Assembly (NCBI GenBank): GCA_964594775.1
Contig: CAZQNO010000003.1
Span: forward strand, 1 to 64,000
Reading direction: 5' to 3'
Origin: CAYFVU01 sp964594775
Lineage (GTDB): Bacteria; Spirochaetota; Spirochaetia; DSM-16054; Sediminispirochaetaceae
DNA: 64,000 bases
The position numbers and the translations under genes were made by a program. Below, piece after piece: positions 14,773 to 22,907 of the stretch. The notes below the pieces were generated by a model that worked only from the letters and a program-made list of their open reading frames with translations, did not search any database and was not told the origin of the DNA. Position 1 is the stretch's first letter. The number at the start of each line of letters is the position of its first letter.

Positions 14773-16979
14773 CAGCGGTGTCCGGAGATCTCCCGCTCGA
14801 TGCGGGCGCGGTAGCGGTAGCGAAGATCGAAGCGCTCCTCGGGGAGTTCGGCCTCGTAGGGCGGCGTGTAGGAGGTCGTCTCTACGGTGAGTCTGCCGGT
14901 GAAATCGATAGGGACGGTAAAACTGAGCTTCAGCGGTGTCGGCGGGAAGCGGCCGATGTGGACGGTCAGCCGTTTTCGGTTTGTGGAGAAGGAAGTGGGA
15001 AATGAGCAGTCGTAGAGGACGATAGCCTCTTGTGCATCGAGGTGAAATGCCGTCGATTCGCTGTTTTGCGGCGGAAGAATCGTGACCTGGTATACCGCTC
15101 TTCCCAAAAACTCACGCCGCTGCACCTGCAGTTCTAAGGGGTTTTCCGAATAGGGGAGCCTTCGAGAAAACCCGGCTTTGTCAATCGTTTCATCAATTCG
15201 GTAATCTGCCCCGGTGATGAGAAGTGAATCGATCGGTACGGGGCTTTCGATATGGAGGCTGCGCCGTTTATCCGGAACGGAGAGCACTTCTTCAATGGTG
15301 AGAGGTTGTGAGCCCGTTGCGGTATAGGGCGCATGATACAAGAGCGATACAATGAGAGTTCCCGCCGCCGCGGCGAGGCTTATGTCGAAACCCGCAATTA
15401 TCCACTTCGTTTTTCGGGGGTTCGGGTGATGAAAGAGCATGCGGAGCCGGAGAAGCATCAGCATGAAGGGAAGGAGATTGAGGGCGATGACGATGTTGCC
15501 GGTCCGGGAGGAGAGGAGGATGAGTCTCATGGCGTCGTAGTGGGATTGAAGAAAGATTTGCAGGACAAGTCCGGCTACCAGAGAGAATGAGAGAAGCAGA
15601 TAGAGGAATTTCATCATCCTGCTGCGGGCGATGGAGAAGAGAAAGGCGAAGAAGAATATCCACACTCCATAGAAGGTCAGGGAAATGTCCAGCACCGTCA
15701 GAAGCAGTATGTCGAAGAGGACAAAGAGGAGGGCGGAAGCGGAATAGAAACTCCCCCGTAATCGGCTGAGGTGGAAAACCTTCAGCAGGTGGAGGGAAAG
15801 GGAGAAGAGAAAAGAGGCGGATACCATCTTGAGAAAGAGAAAACTCACGGGACGCAGGCGCCATAGTTCCGGTATTCCTCTCAGCTCCATGATCCCTTCC
15901 AGAAGAAGCGTCGCCAGATAGAGATGTATCACCATAGCGATAAGGAGGATGGGGACGATAAAGAGGTGACGGAGGATTGATCTGGCATATTTGAAGAAGC
16001 GTTTGGAACGGACGAAGGGATACATAAGAGTTGCGGCGAGAAGGAGAAGCAGTAGGACAACGTAATAGATCTCGTTCACGAGAACGAGGTACTCCTCCAT
16101 CTGAATAAACTGATAGTGAGAATCCCAGCGCGAGGGAAGCCCCTCATCGAAGGAAGAGACGAAGAGTGAAAGGGCGGCGATTATGTCGGAGGGTGGCAGG
16201 GGCTGCTGAAGAGGCTCCTCCTTGTCCTGATAGAGATAGAGTGCGGGAAAACCTGCGTCGAGATACGGATCGATGGGGCTGGGAAGGTCGTTCAGGCCCA
16301 AACGGTGAATCTGGAAGCTGCTGTTCTCTATCTTGAAGCGGGTTTTTGTGCGAAAGAGGGCTCGGTACAGCTTCTCCAGCATCCATGCCGGACTCACCAT
16401 CTTCGTGCCTGCAGGTCGTACGGCGAGAACGGAAGGGGGTGAGGCGAAATCCATATAGACGAAGGCAACGTTGTGACCGGGGGTGAACCGGTAGAGGAAG
16501 GCCTTAGAGCCGATATGGTAGGCCGGGTCCCGCCCCTTCTCGGCTCCCAGAAAAAGGATATGCACCGATACGGGAAGATCCCTTCCCGCGAGCTCTTCGG
16601 CCAGGGCGAGACCGAGGGCGGGACCAAGGCTGTAGGATCTATGAACCGGCGCATCGGCAGGATGGTTTATCGGAACGATGAAGTATATGCTGTCGGGCCT
16701 CTTCCCTTCGATGCGGGCATGGATGTTCGATGAGAAGGAATGAAATCCGGGAAACCCGCTCAGTCCGGTTCGCTCATAGGATACTCCAAGGGACTTCAAT
16801 CTCTCTTCTATGTGGGCGAGAGTCTTGCGTTCTCCCGCCGAATTTTCGGTACGAGGATAGAAGAGGGAAAAGTTGTGCATATCGCGAAAAGTATGGTAAT
16901 ATGGGGATGTTACAATGTCTGCGTGTGTCGAAAGATACACGCCTGCAAGGCACAAGATTACGAGAAGACTGCGTTTCAT
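14772..16979 (-). CDS. M28 peptidase-like multi-pass membrane protein, probably inactive
   Basis: 735 residues. A signal peptide precedes an extracytoplasmic domain (about 30-275) with the outline of an M28 aminopeptidase: YERTGLSGFPGFHSFSSNI, IYFIVPINHPADAP, ALAEELAGRDLPVSVHILFLGAEKG, GSKAFL. Known M28 enzymes bind two metals through H-x-D and later D/E/H residues. Here the first ligand site reads PINHPAD and no GAnDnASG loop is visible. About eight membrane helices (about 300-540) and a beta-rich C-terminal domain follow. The plan resembles GAA1/ERMP1-like M28 membrane proteins, so I infer a pseudo-enzyme or scaffold. A promoter lies 8 nt before the ATG. Confidence 0.7.
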   Translation of the reverse strand: MKRSLLVILCLAGVYLSTHADIVTSPYYHTFRDMHNFSLFYPRTENSAGERKTLAHIEERLKSLGVSYERTGLSGFPGFHSFSSNIHARIEGKRPDSIYFIVPINHPADAPVHRSYSLGPALGLALAEELAGRDLPVSVHILFLGAEKGRDPAYHIGSKAFLYRFTPGHNVAFVYMDFASPPSVLAVRPAGTKMVSPAWMLEKLYRALFRTKTRFKIENSSFQIHRLGLNDLPSPIDPYLDAGFPALYLYQDKEEPLQQPLPPSDIIAALSLFVSSFDEGLPSRWDSHYQFIQMEEYLVLVNEIYYVVLLLLLLAATLMYPFVRSKRFFKYARSILRHLFIVPILLIAMVIHLYLATLLLEGIMELRGIPELWRLRPVSFLFLKMVSASFLFSLSLHLLKVFHLSRLRGSFYSASALLFVLFDILLLTVLDISLTFYGVWIFFFAFLFSIARSRMMKFLYLLLSFSLVAGLVLQIFLQSHYDAMRLILLSSRTGNIVIALNLLPFMLMLLRLRMLFHHPNPRKTKWIIAGFDISLAAAAGTLIVSLLYHAPYTATGSQPLTIEEVLSVPDKRRSLHIESPVPIDSLLITGADYRIDETIDKAGFSRRLPYSENPLELQVQRREFLGRAVYQVTILPPQNSESTAFHLDAQEAIVLYDCSFPTSFSTNRKRLTVHIGRFPPTPLKLSFTVPIDFTGRLTVETTSYTPPYEAELPEERFDLRYRYRARIEREISGHR

Positions 16980-16983
16980 TCCC

Positions 16984-17000
16984 CTTCACCATAGGTGAAG
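16984..17000. promoter_or_regulatory. inverted repeat centred on the -10 of the M28-like gene
   Basis: CTTCACC-ATA-GGTGAAG has perfect 7-nt arms around a 3-nt centre. The -10 element of the minus-strand promoter (16988-16993) sits in its middle, which is the position expected for a repressor operator. It could instead fold as a hairpin at the 5' end of the nitroreductase transcript. Confidence 0.45.
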
Positions 17001-17017
17001 AGAAGCGGTGGAGTCAA
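16988..17017 (-). promoter_or_regulatory. promoter of the M28-like gene / dinB operon
   Basis: Minus strand: -35 TTGACT at 17017-17012, an 18-nt spacer, -10 TATGGT at 16993-16988, then 8 nt (containing GAAGGGGA) to the ATG at 16979. The predicted leader is 0-2 nt. Confidence 0.6.
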
Positions 17018-17022
17018 TAAGG

Positions 17023-17535
17023 ATGCGGGCCATGTTACCGGAGATCGCCGAATGGAAAAGCGCACAGAGTTTCACCGATAAAGAGGTGGACCAGGCATCT
17101 CTCGACAGGATTCTGTCGGCGGCTCAACGGGCTCCGTCGGCAAAAAACCGCCAACCCTGGCGCATCATTGTTGTGAAGGACCGGGAGCTTCGAAGAAAAA
17201 TTTATGAGGCTTCCTATGGTCAGGAACACGTGGGCCAAGCACCGATCATCCTTTCTCTCTGCACGACAAACGTGGATTACCGGATGCCCAACGGGCAGCA
17301 GGCATATCCTATCGACATCGGTATCGCTTCGGCCTTTATCATGCTGCAGGCAAGGGCCGAAGGATTGGGAGTCTGTGCCGTTACCACCTACGATGAATCC
17401 TCGATAAAGGAGATTTTTACCGTCCCCCATAAGATGCGGGTGGTTCTTCTCCTTTTAATCGGTCATTCGGAAGATACGGGTTTGCAGAAGGAGCGGCGGC
17501 CCCACAGGCAAATTGTTTCCTACAATCACTGGTAG
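17023..17535 (+). CDS. nitroreductase-family FMN oxidoreductase (small)
   Basis: About 170 residues, the compact form of the nitroreductase fold. The FMN phosphate and ring contacts appear as RAPSAKNRQPWRIIVV (S-x-x-N-x-Q-P-W block, about residues 38-53), YPIDIGIASAFIMLQARAEGLG and the CAVTTYDE region, with a shortened C-terminus (PHRQIVSYNHW). It probably reduces quinones, nitroaromatics or similar compounds with NAD(P)H; substrate is not predictable. Starts at GTG 17008, ATG 17023 and ATG 17032 are possible. The GGAG at 17010-17013 favours 17023. The stop overlaps the murE stop by 10 nt in convergent orientation. Confidence 0.85.
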   Translation: MRAMLPEIAEWKSAQSFTDKEVDQASLDRILSAAQRAPSAKNRQPWRIIVVKDRELRRKIYEASYGQEHVGQAPIILSLCTTNVDYRMPNGQQAYPIDIGIASAFIMLQARAEGLGVCAVTTYDESSIKEIFTVPHKMRVVLLLLIGHSEDTGLQKERRPHRQIVSYNHW

Positions 17536-19106
17536 CTGTACATTTCGCGAAGTATTTTTAATGCTTCCTCTTCTTCGTCCCAGGGTATCGGTCCGTCTGC
17601 ATAGATGATTGATCCCTCATGGCCCTTGCCGAGAAGGACGACGAGATCTCCCTCCCGCGCAATGCCAAATGCCCGGCGCATGGCGTCGCGGCGGTTTTCG
17701 ATGAGAAAGAGGTTCTTTCCCTCCTTCTTGTCCTCACAGCCCTCGGCGATCTCTCTCAAGATGCGCAGAGGCTCTTCCCCCCGGGGGTCCTCGTCGGCAA
17801 GGATGACGATATCGCAGTAGCGGGAAGCGACGGCGCCGAGCTTGGGACGCTTCTCCAAATCCCGCTCTCCGGCCGAACCGAACACGGCAATGAGCCGGCG
17901 TTTCGCGTGTTTTCGAAGGACCGGAAAGAGTTTCTCGAAGGAACCGGGGGTATGGGCGTAATCGACGATGACCTCGAAGGGGAGTTCGAGCCTGAGCCGG
18001 ACCATGCGGCCCTTCACCGCTTCGAGTCCGGCGGTATGGAAAAGCAATTGCTCGATTGCCGACAGCGGGTGAGGGGCCGAAGCGTCCTTCCTCGGGCCGG
18101 TGAGAGCAAAGCGGTCAAGGGCGGATGCGGCGGCGAGGGCCGACGCTGCGGCGAGGGCGGCGAGCAGGTTTTCCACGTTGAATCTCCCGGGAAGCGGTAA
18201 AAAGAGCTCCGCTTCGTGCACTCGATCGGTCCGATAGCGCAGCAGAACCCGCTGTCCCTGGTCCTCCTCGAAAATCGATTTTGCGTACAGGTCCGCTTCG
18301 GTGTTTTCGAGGGAATAGCCGATGACCGGCGCATTCGAGGCGGCGATGAAATCCGCGGCGTGGGGATCGTCGAGGTTTATCACCGCCCAAGCGCCCTCCG
18401 CCGGGAGGGCCCGGAAGAGATTCGCCTTGTCGTGTAGGTACTGAGGAAAGCTTCCGTGAAAATCGAGGTGCTCGGGGCTGATGTTGGTGAAGACACCGAC
18501 ATCGAACTCTACGTCGGCGAGGCGGCTGTTGCGCGGCGAAAGACCGTGGCTCGTCGCCTCGACAATCGCATAGCTGCAACCGGCCGTTCGCATGGCCCGA
18601 AGAATACGGTGAATATCCGGCGCCTCCGGCGTCGACTGACGAAGATGGTTCTTCACCGACTCCTGTCCGAGATTGAACTGCACGGTCGAGAGAAAACCGC
18701 TGCGCACACCCGCCGCACCGAGGAGTTGATGGATGAAGCTCACCGTGCTGCTCTTGCCGTCGGTCCCGGTGACTCCCGCCAGCTTGAGTTCCCTGGAAGG
18801 ATGGTTGTAGAGGGCTGCCGATATCGGTGACATGGCGTGGCGGCAATTTTCCACCCGCAGATAAACGGGTCCCGCTTTGTATTCCTTGAGGGGCCGGCTG
18901 TGGATAACCGCCGCAGCTCCCGCGCCGAGGGCGGCGGAAATATAGTCGTGTCCGTCCACGTGAAAACCGGGAAGGGCGAAGAAAAGCGAGCGGGGTCCGG
19001 CCTCCCGGCTGTCGGTGCAGAGTGAGCGGATAAGGGGATCGCCTTCTCCGTGTCTCTCGATTATGTTGATATTATCGCACAATGCTGATAGGCTCTTTCC
19101 GGTCAT
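17526..19106 (-). CDS. murE: UDP-N-acetylmuramyl-tripeptide synthetase MurE
   Basis: About 526 residues in three Mur-ligase domains. Visible are CTDSREAGPRSLFFALPG (UDP-MurNAc binding, about residue 30), the ATP loop GVTGTDGKSSTVSF (about residue 110), ATSHGLSPRNSRL, the FTNISPEHLDFHGSF block, and the third-domain motif reading ADEDPRGEEP where mDAP enzymes have DNPR. The Asn-to-Asp change argues against meso-diaminopimelate. Spirochaete peptidoglycan contains L-ornithine, so ornithine is the likely substrate (inference). The start at 19106 abuts a promoter (-10 TACCAT, 6 nt upstream). The frame extends 33 codons further upstream, but that part lies inside the promoter. Confidence 0.9.
   Translation of the reverse strand: MTGKSLSALCDNINIIERHGEGDPLIRSLCTDSREAGPRSLFFALPGFHVDGHDYISAALGAGAAAVIHSRPLKEYKAGPVYLRVENCRHAMSPISAALYNHPSRELKLAGVTGTDGKSSTVSFIHQLLGAAGVRSGFLSTVQFNLGQESVKNHLRQSTPEAPDIHRILRAMRTAGCSYAIVEATSHGLSPRNSRLADVEFDVGVFTNISPEHLDFHGSFPQYLHDKANLFRALPAEGAWAVINLDDPHAADFIAASNAPVIGYSLENTEADLYAKSIFEEDQGQRVLLRYRTDRVHEAELFLPLPGRFNVENLLAALAAASALAAASALDRFALTGPRKDASAPHPLSAIEQLLFHTAGLEAVKGRMVRLRLELPFEVIVDYAHTPGSFEKLFPVLRKHAKRRLIAVFGSAGERDLEKRPKLGAVASRYCDIVILADEDPRGEEPLRILREIAEGCEDKKEGKNLFLIENRRDAMRRAFGIAREGDLVVLLGKGHEGSIIYADGPIPWDEEEEALKILREMYSYQ
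19066..19094 (+). promoter_or_regulatory. promoter of the adenine methyltransferase gene, inside the murE start
   Basis: -35 TTGATA at 19066-19071, a 17-nt spacer, -10 TAGGCT at 19089-19094, then 10 nt to the ATG at 19105. It lies over the first codons of murE on the opposite strand. The leader would be about 3 nt, with no ribosome site. Confidence 0.55.
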
Positions 19107-20832
19107 GACGGCATGGTACCAGGGCCATACCCTTTCGGCAAGTGACGAGTCCTTCGTCGCCCATCCCTTTCTCAATCGGCAACTCATCGCGTATATTGGA
19201 AACAAGCGGAGGGTGCTCGGTTTTCTCTACGGCATATTTCGCCGTCTCGAGGAGAGGGCGGAAATCCGAAGTTTCGTCGATCCCTTTGCCGGCACGGGGT
19301 CGGTGGCGAGGCTCGCCCGCCTGATGGGCTATCGGGTGTGGGCGAACGATTGGGAGGAATATTCCCGGATCATCAATTCGGCCTATCTCCAAATTACCCC
19401 GGCCGTTCTTTCCCGTCTCTATCCCGAAGACGGGGGGATCGGCGGGCTTCTCTCCCGGCTCAACGGATTGGGGGGGAAACCGCCGAAGCCCTTTATTTCC
19501 CGCCACTTCGCCCCAAAATCCACGGAAGGGGCGGACTACCGCAGCGAGCGTTTGTTTTATACGAGAGAGAACGCCCTCTTTCTCGACCGGGTTCGCCAGA
19601 GGATAGAGGAGCTCTATCCCCCCGAGGATATCGACGAGAGGAAACTACCGGAAAGGGAACTTCTCATTGCCCTTCTTCTCTATGAGGCTTCAACCCATGC
19701 AAACACCTCCGGGGTATTCAAGGCGTTTCACAAGGGCTACGGCGGTCACGGAAAAGATGCACTGCGGCGTATTACATCGCCGATGGAATTGGAGCTGCCG
19801 GTCCTAGTCGAAGGCACGGCCCCGGCGTTTGTCGGCAGGGAGGACGCCGCCGCCTTTCTCCGAAGGAGAAGTTTCGATCTCTGTTATCTAGACCCGCCCT
19901 ACAACGGACATCAGTACGGAAGCAACTATCACCTGCTGAACTCCCTTGCTCGGTGGGACTTTCCCGAAGTGGACGAGAGCCGCAGCGAAGACGGGATTCT
20001 GCAGAGCAAGGGGGGCATTAGAACCGACTGGAATGAGACCCGCTCGCCGTTCTGCTCCCGCAGAACGGCGCCCCGTGCCCTGCGGGAGCTCGTGGAAGCG
20101 GCGGACTGTCGTTTTCTCGTTTTGAGTTACAACAGCGAGGGGATTATTCCCTTAGAGGATTTGATCGACCTGCTCTCCTCCTACGGCGAGGTGGAGATCA
20201 GCACCCTCGACTATGTGAAGTATAGGGGCGGACGGCAAAGCTTGAGCCGAAAGGTGCACAACGTGGAGTTTCAGCTCCTTCTGCATCGAAGCGAAGAGGT
20301 GAAACCTCTCGGCCGCAGAATTTCCGCAGAGCGGTTTCTTCTCTTACAGCGGATCCTTTCGCTTTTTCGAGAAGCCTACGTTCCGGAGAGGATCAAGGCG
20401 GAAATGGAGAGAGCGGGGGCGCGGTGCGAAGACGATTTACCAAGCGGATCGCCGCTTGCAGAGTTTTCCTCTCGGATGAAGGACCTGTATCGTTTTATCG
20501 ATGTACCTTCCTTTGAAGAGCTCGAAACGCTCTCCGCAGAAGAGCTGACGCGGCTGGACGAGGTGCTTTCCGGCAGTACCTGCCGGGACCGACGGGAGGA
20601 GTTTCGGGTCCTTTTGGGCTTGATCTCACAGGATGCCGGAAGGGGAAGCGAGTACGAGCGGCGTCTGCTCGATGTAGTAAAAAAATTCGCGCACAAAAAG
20701 TACCGGCGGGAGTGGGAGAGCGCGGCGGCGGAGCTTACCGTTTTTCTCCAAGCCCGGCCGGAGGCATATTCCGTCCTGCGCAAGGGTTTCGAGGAGCTGC
20801 AGGAGCTCGCCGAGCTGCGCTTCAACGGGTAA
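19105..20832 (+). CDS. orphan DNA adenine methyltransferase (D12 class) with long C-terminal extension
   Basis: 575 residues. Residues about 20-60 read FLNRQLIAYIGNKRRVLGFL then FVDPFAGTGSVARLARLMGYRV, the N-terminal AdoMet-binding (FxGxG-type) motif. Near residue 268 is CYLDPPYNGHQYGSNYHLLN, the catalytic DPPY motif. The order FxG-then-DPPY fits the alpha group of N6-adenine methyltransferases (MT-A70-independent D12 class). About 200 residues of helical, charged sequence follow the catalytic part (from about residue 380) and have no obvious family. No restriction endonuclease gene is adjacent, so it is probably a solitary methylase. Its ATG overlaps the divergent murE ATG on CATG. The gene contains a perfect 11-bp hairpin at 20045-20070. 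Confidence 0.85.
   Translation: MTAWYQGHTLSASDESFVAHPFLNRQLIAYIGNKRRVLGFLYGIFRRLEERAEIRSFVDPFAGTGSVARLARLMGYRVWANDWEEYSRIINSAYLQITPAVLSRLYPEDGGIGGLLSRLNGLGGKPPKPFISRHFAPKSTEGADYRSERLFYTRENALFLDRVRQRIEELYPPEDIDERKLPERELLIALLLYEASTHANTSGVFKAFHKGYGGHGKDALRRITSPMELELPVLVEGTAPAFVGREDAAAFLRRRSFDLCYLDPPYNGHQYGSNYHLLNSLARWDFPEVDESRSEDGILQSKGGIRTDWNETRSPFCSRRTAPRALRELVEAADCRFLVLSYNSEGIIPLEDLIDLLSSYGEVEISTLDYVKYRGGRQSLSRKVHNVEFQLLLHRSEEVKPLGRRISAERFLLLQRILSLFREAYVPERIKAEMERAGARCEDDLPSGSPLAEFSSRMKDLYRFIDVPSFEELETLSAEELTRLDEVLSGSTCRDRREEFRVLLGLISQDAGRGSEYERRLLDVVKKFAHKKYRREWESAAAELTVFLQARPEAYSVLRKGFEELQELAELRFNG
19113..19141 (-). promoter_or_regulatory. promoter of murE, inside the methyltransferase coding region
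   Basis: Minus strand: -35 TTGCCG at 19141-19136, a 17-nt spacer, -10 TACCAT at 19118-19113, then 6 nt to the ATG at 19106. The predicted transcription start falls on the A of the start codon. Confidence 0.5.
20045..20070. repeat. perfect inverted repeat inside the methyltransferase gene
   Basis: CGCCGTTCTGC-TCCC-GCAGAACGGCG: 11-nt perfect arms with a 4-nt loop, fully within coding sequence (around residues 314-322 of the product). It is stable enough to fold in mRNA or to act as a protein-binding palindrome. No T-tract follows, so it is not an intrinsic terminator. Confidence 0.6.
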
Positions 20833-20868
20833 AAAAACGCCGGGCCTCCTCTGAGAGGAGGCCCGGCG
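20831..20868 (-). terminator. intrinsic terminator of the hflKC operon
   Basis: Perfect 14-nt arms at 20838-20851 and 20855-20868 (GC-rich) around a 3-nt loop, followed on the minus strand by seven T (A7 at 20831-20837 on the plus strand). It lies 20 nt after the hflC stop. The same stem could also slow plus-strand transcription leaving the methyltransferase gene, but it lacks T residues on that side. Confidence 0.9.
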
Positions 20869-20887
20869 GGATAAGCAATCGATCTGT

Positions 20888-21871
20888 CTACTGATCCTCT
20901 TTGTCGTAGAGGAACTTGAAGTAATCCATGTCGGTGCTTAAGGTTTTTTCGAAACCCGGCAGCACCTTTCTGTACGACTCGATAGAACGCCAGAACTCGA
21001 AGAATTGCGGGTCCTGCATGTACGCATCGGCGTAGATCTCGGCGGCCTGTGCGTCGGCCTGCCCCTTAATCGTTTCCGCTTCCTTGTAGGCGGAAGAGAG
21101 AACCGTCTCCTTCTCGTTCTGCAGCTTTCCGAGCCACTCGGCCTTTTTCCCTTGTCCGTAGGAGCGGTAGGCCTCGGCAATCTGGTTTCTCTCCTTGATC
21201 ATCCTGTTGTAGACGCTTTCGGTGAGGTCTTCGGAGTAGCGGATCTGCCGGACAACGATGTCGATGAGTTCGATCCCGTAGTCGGGGGTAATTTTCTCGG
21301 CGGCCACGAGCATCTCCCCAGAGAGGACTTCACGTCCCTTGCTGACCGTCTGATACTCCTTTTGGACATCGGTCAGTTCTTTCAACTCCTCGACGTTTAC
21401 CTCTTCTTCCTTCTGTTCGATGATCGATTGGCGTTCGATCTCGTTAATAACGTTGCTGTTTCGGACCGCTTCCCGCAGTTCGTTGCGGGCAACGATGGTG
21501 CGAACGGAAGAATCGATTACATCGTCGAGACGGGTATAGCCCTGTTCGAGAGTGGTTACCGATTCGTAGAAGAGTTTTGGATTGGTGATCCGCCAACGGG
21601 CGGTGGTGTCTACCCAGATAAACTGGTTTTCCGCTGTCGGCAGCCGCTGGGCGTCGCCGTCCCAGGAGAGTATCTTCTTTGGGTAACGCACCACGTTGTC
21701 AAACACCGGGATCTTGAATTTGAGCCCGGCCTCCTGCGACACCTCAACGAGTTTTCCGAAGCGGGTAACCACGGCCTGCTGTCCCTCTTCGACGATATAG
21801 AAGGGGCCGAGGACGATAAATGCCGCCGCAAGGGCGACGATCACGACAAGGCTAATTATACTGCGTCTCAT
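20888..21871 (-). CDS. hflC: HflC-type membrane protein (SPFH/band 7)
   Basis: 327 residues. One N-terminal membrane helix (ISLVVIVALAAAFIVLGPFYIV) is followed by an SPFH domain beginning VEEGQQAVVTRFGKLVEV, with the HflC-type LSWDGDAQRLPTAENQFIWVDT and RNELREAVRNSNVINEIER segments. A coiled-coil region with KEAETIKGQADAQAAEIYADA near residue 265 completes it. With HflK it forms a large cage around FtsH in the inner membrane that modulates proteolysis. Its ATG overlaps the hflK stop (ATGA), and a strong terminator follows. Confidence 0.93.
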   Translation of the reverse strand: MRRSIISLVVIVALAAAFIVLGPFYIVEEGQQAVVTRFGKLVEVSQEAGLKFKIPVFDNVVRYPKKILSWDGDAQRLPTAENQFIWVDTTARWRITNPKLFYESVTTLEQGYTRLDDVIDSSVRTIVARNELREAVRNSNVINEIERQSIIEQKEEEVNVEELKELTDVQKEYQTVSKGREVLSGEMLVAAEKITPDYGIELIDIVVRQIRYSEDLTESVYNRMIKERNQIAEAYRSYGQGKKAEWLGKLQNEKETVLSSAYKEAETIKGQADAQAAEIYADAYMQDPQFFEFWRSIESYRKVLPGFEKTLSTDMDYFKFLYDKEDQ

Positions 21872-22857
21872 TGCGCACCTCCTTCAGCGGTCTGCTGCCG
21901 CAGGGTCTTCAGCGGAATGAAGTTTTCCAGATCCTTGTCGATGAGATCACTCTTCTCTCCGTCCTTAAAGATGTCTTCGAAGGTCTCGATATAGAGCCGG
22001 GTGCTTGTCACATCGGGGCTCTGCCGGTACTTTTCGAGAACCGAGAGAAACCTGGCAACGTCACCCTGGGAGTTGTTCACGCGCCTTGCAGCGTACCCCT
22101 CGGCCTCCTGGATTGCCTGCTTTGCCTGCCCGCGGGCCTTGGGAATTTCCTGATTATACTTCTCTTTTCCCTCGTTGATGAAACGGTTCATATCTTGAAT
22201 CGCCTTGTTGACGTCTTCGAATGCATCCTGCACCTCCCCCTTGGGCGGGACGATGTTGCGCAGTTTGACCGTCGTCACCGTGATTCCTAAATTGTAGCTG
22301 TCGTAGATCTTCTGCATATGCTGCTGCGATTTGTCTTCGATAGAACTTCGTTCCGAGCCGATTACGTCGAGGATCGCCCGGTCGCCGACGAGCCTGTTCA
22401 TTACCGACTGGGCGATGTCGCGGATCGTCTTGTAACGGTTCTCCACATTGAAGAGCCACTTGCGCGGTTCGTCTATGCGGTACTGGATGACCCATTCTAA
22501 GTCTATGATGTTCAAGTCGCCGGTGAGCATGATAGACTCTTCGGGGTAATCGCCTCCGGAGTAGGTGGTGTTGATCCCTCCCTGTTGGGTCCTGAACCCG
22601 AACTCCATCTTTTGAATCTGCTGGGTCGGAATGTTGTAATTCTTCTCGATGCCTATGGGCAGCTTGAAGTTTAGGCCCGGTCCCACGATTCGGTTGTATT
22701 TGCCGAATCTGAGCACAACGGCCTGCTCCGTCTGGTCAACGGTAAAAAACATGGTCGTGGCCGCGACGATGATCAATACGACGATCACCAAACCCGACAC
22801 ATACTTCGGTTTGATGGAAAATGGGCTTCCATCCGGTGTTACATCACGCTCGGACAT
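21868..22857 (-). CDS. hflK: HflK-type membrane protein (SPFH/band 7)
   Basis: 329 residues. A short cytoplasmic N-terminus precedes the membrane helix (VSGLVIVVLIIVAATTMFF), then an SPFH domain starting FTVDQTEQAVVLRFGKYN with the HflK-specific LPIGIEKNYNIPTQQIQK and MLTGDLNIIDLEWVIQYRI blocks. The coiled coil (residues about 215-275) includes AIQEAEGYAARRVNNSQGDV. Partner of HflC in the FtsH-regulating complex. It has a GGAGGA ribosome site and a TTGACT-17-TACCCT promoter upstream. It lacks the Gly-rich N-terminal extension of the E. coli protein. Confidence 0.93.
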   Translation of the reverse strand: MSERDVTPDGSPFSIKPKYVSGLVIVVLIIVAATTMFFTVDQTEQAVVLRFGKYNRIVGPGLNFKLPIGIEKNYNIPTQQIQKMEFGFRTQQGGINTTYSGGDYPEESIMLTGDLNIIDLEWVIQYRIDEPRKWLFNVENRYKTIRDIAQSVMNRLVGDRAILDVIGSERSSIEDKSQQHMQKIYDSYNLGITVTTVKLRNIVPPKGEVQDAFEDVNKAIQDMNRFINEGKEKYNQEIPKARGQAKQAIQEAEGYAARRVNNSQGDVARFLSVLEKYRQSPDVTSTRLYIETFEDIFKDGEKSDLIDKDLENFIPLKTLRQQTAEGGAQ

Positions 22858-22907
22858 GATTCCTCCTCTACGCTACGCGTGAAATTAATTGCCTTGTTCT
22901 TAGCTCA

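Noticed and set aside
19015..19104. N-terminal extension of the methyltransferase frame
   Set aside because: It contains the gene's own promoter and part of the murE coding region; the family-like sequence begins after ATG 19105.
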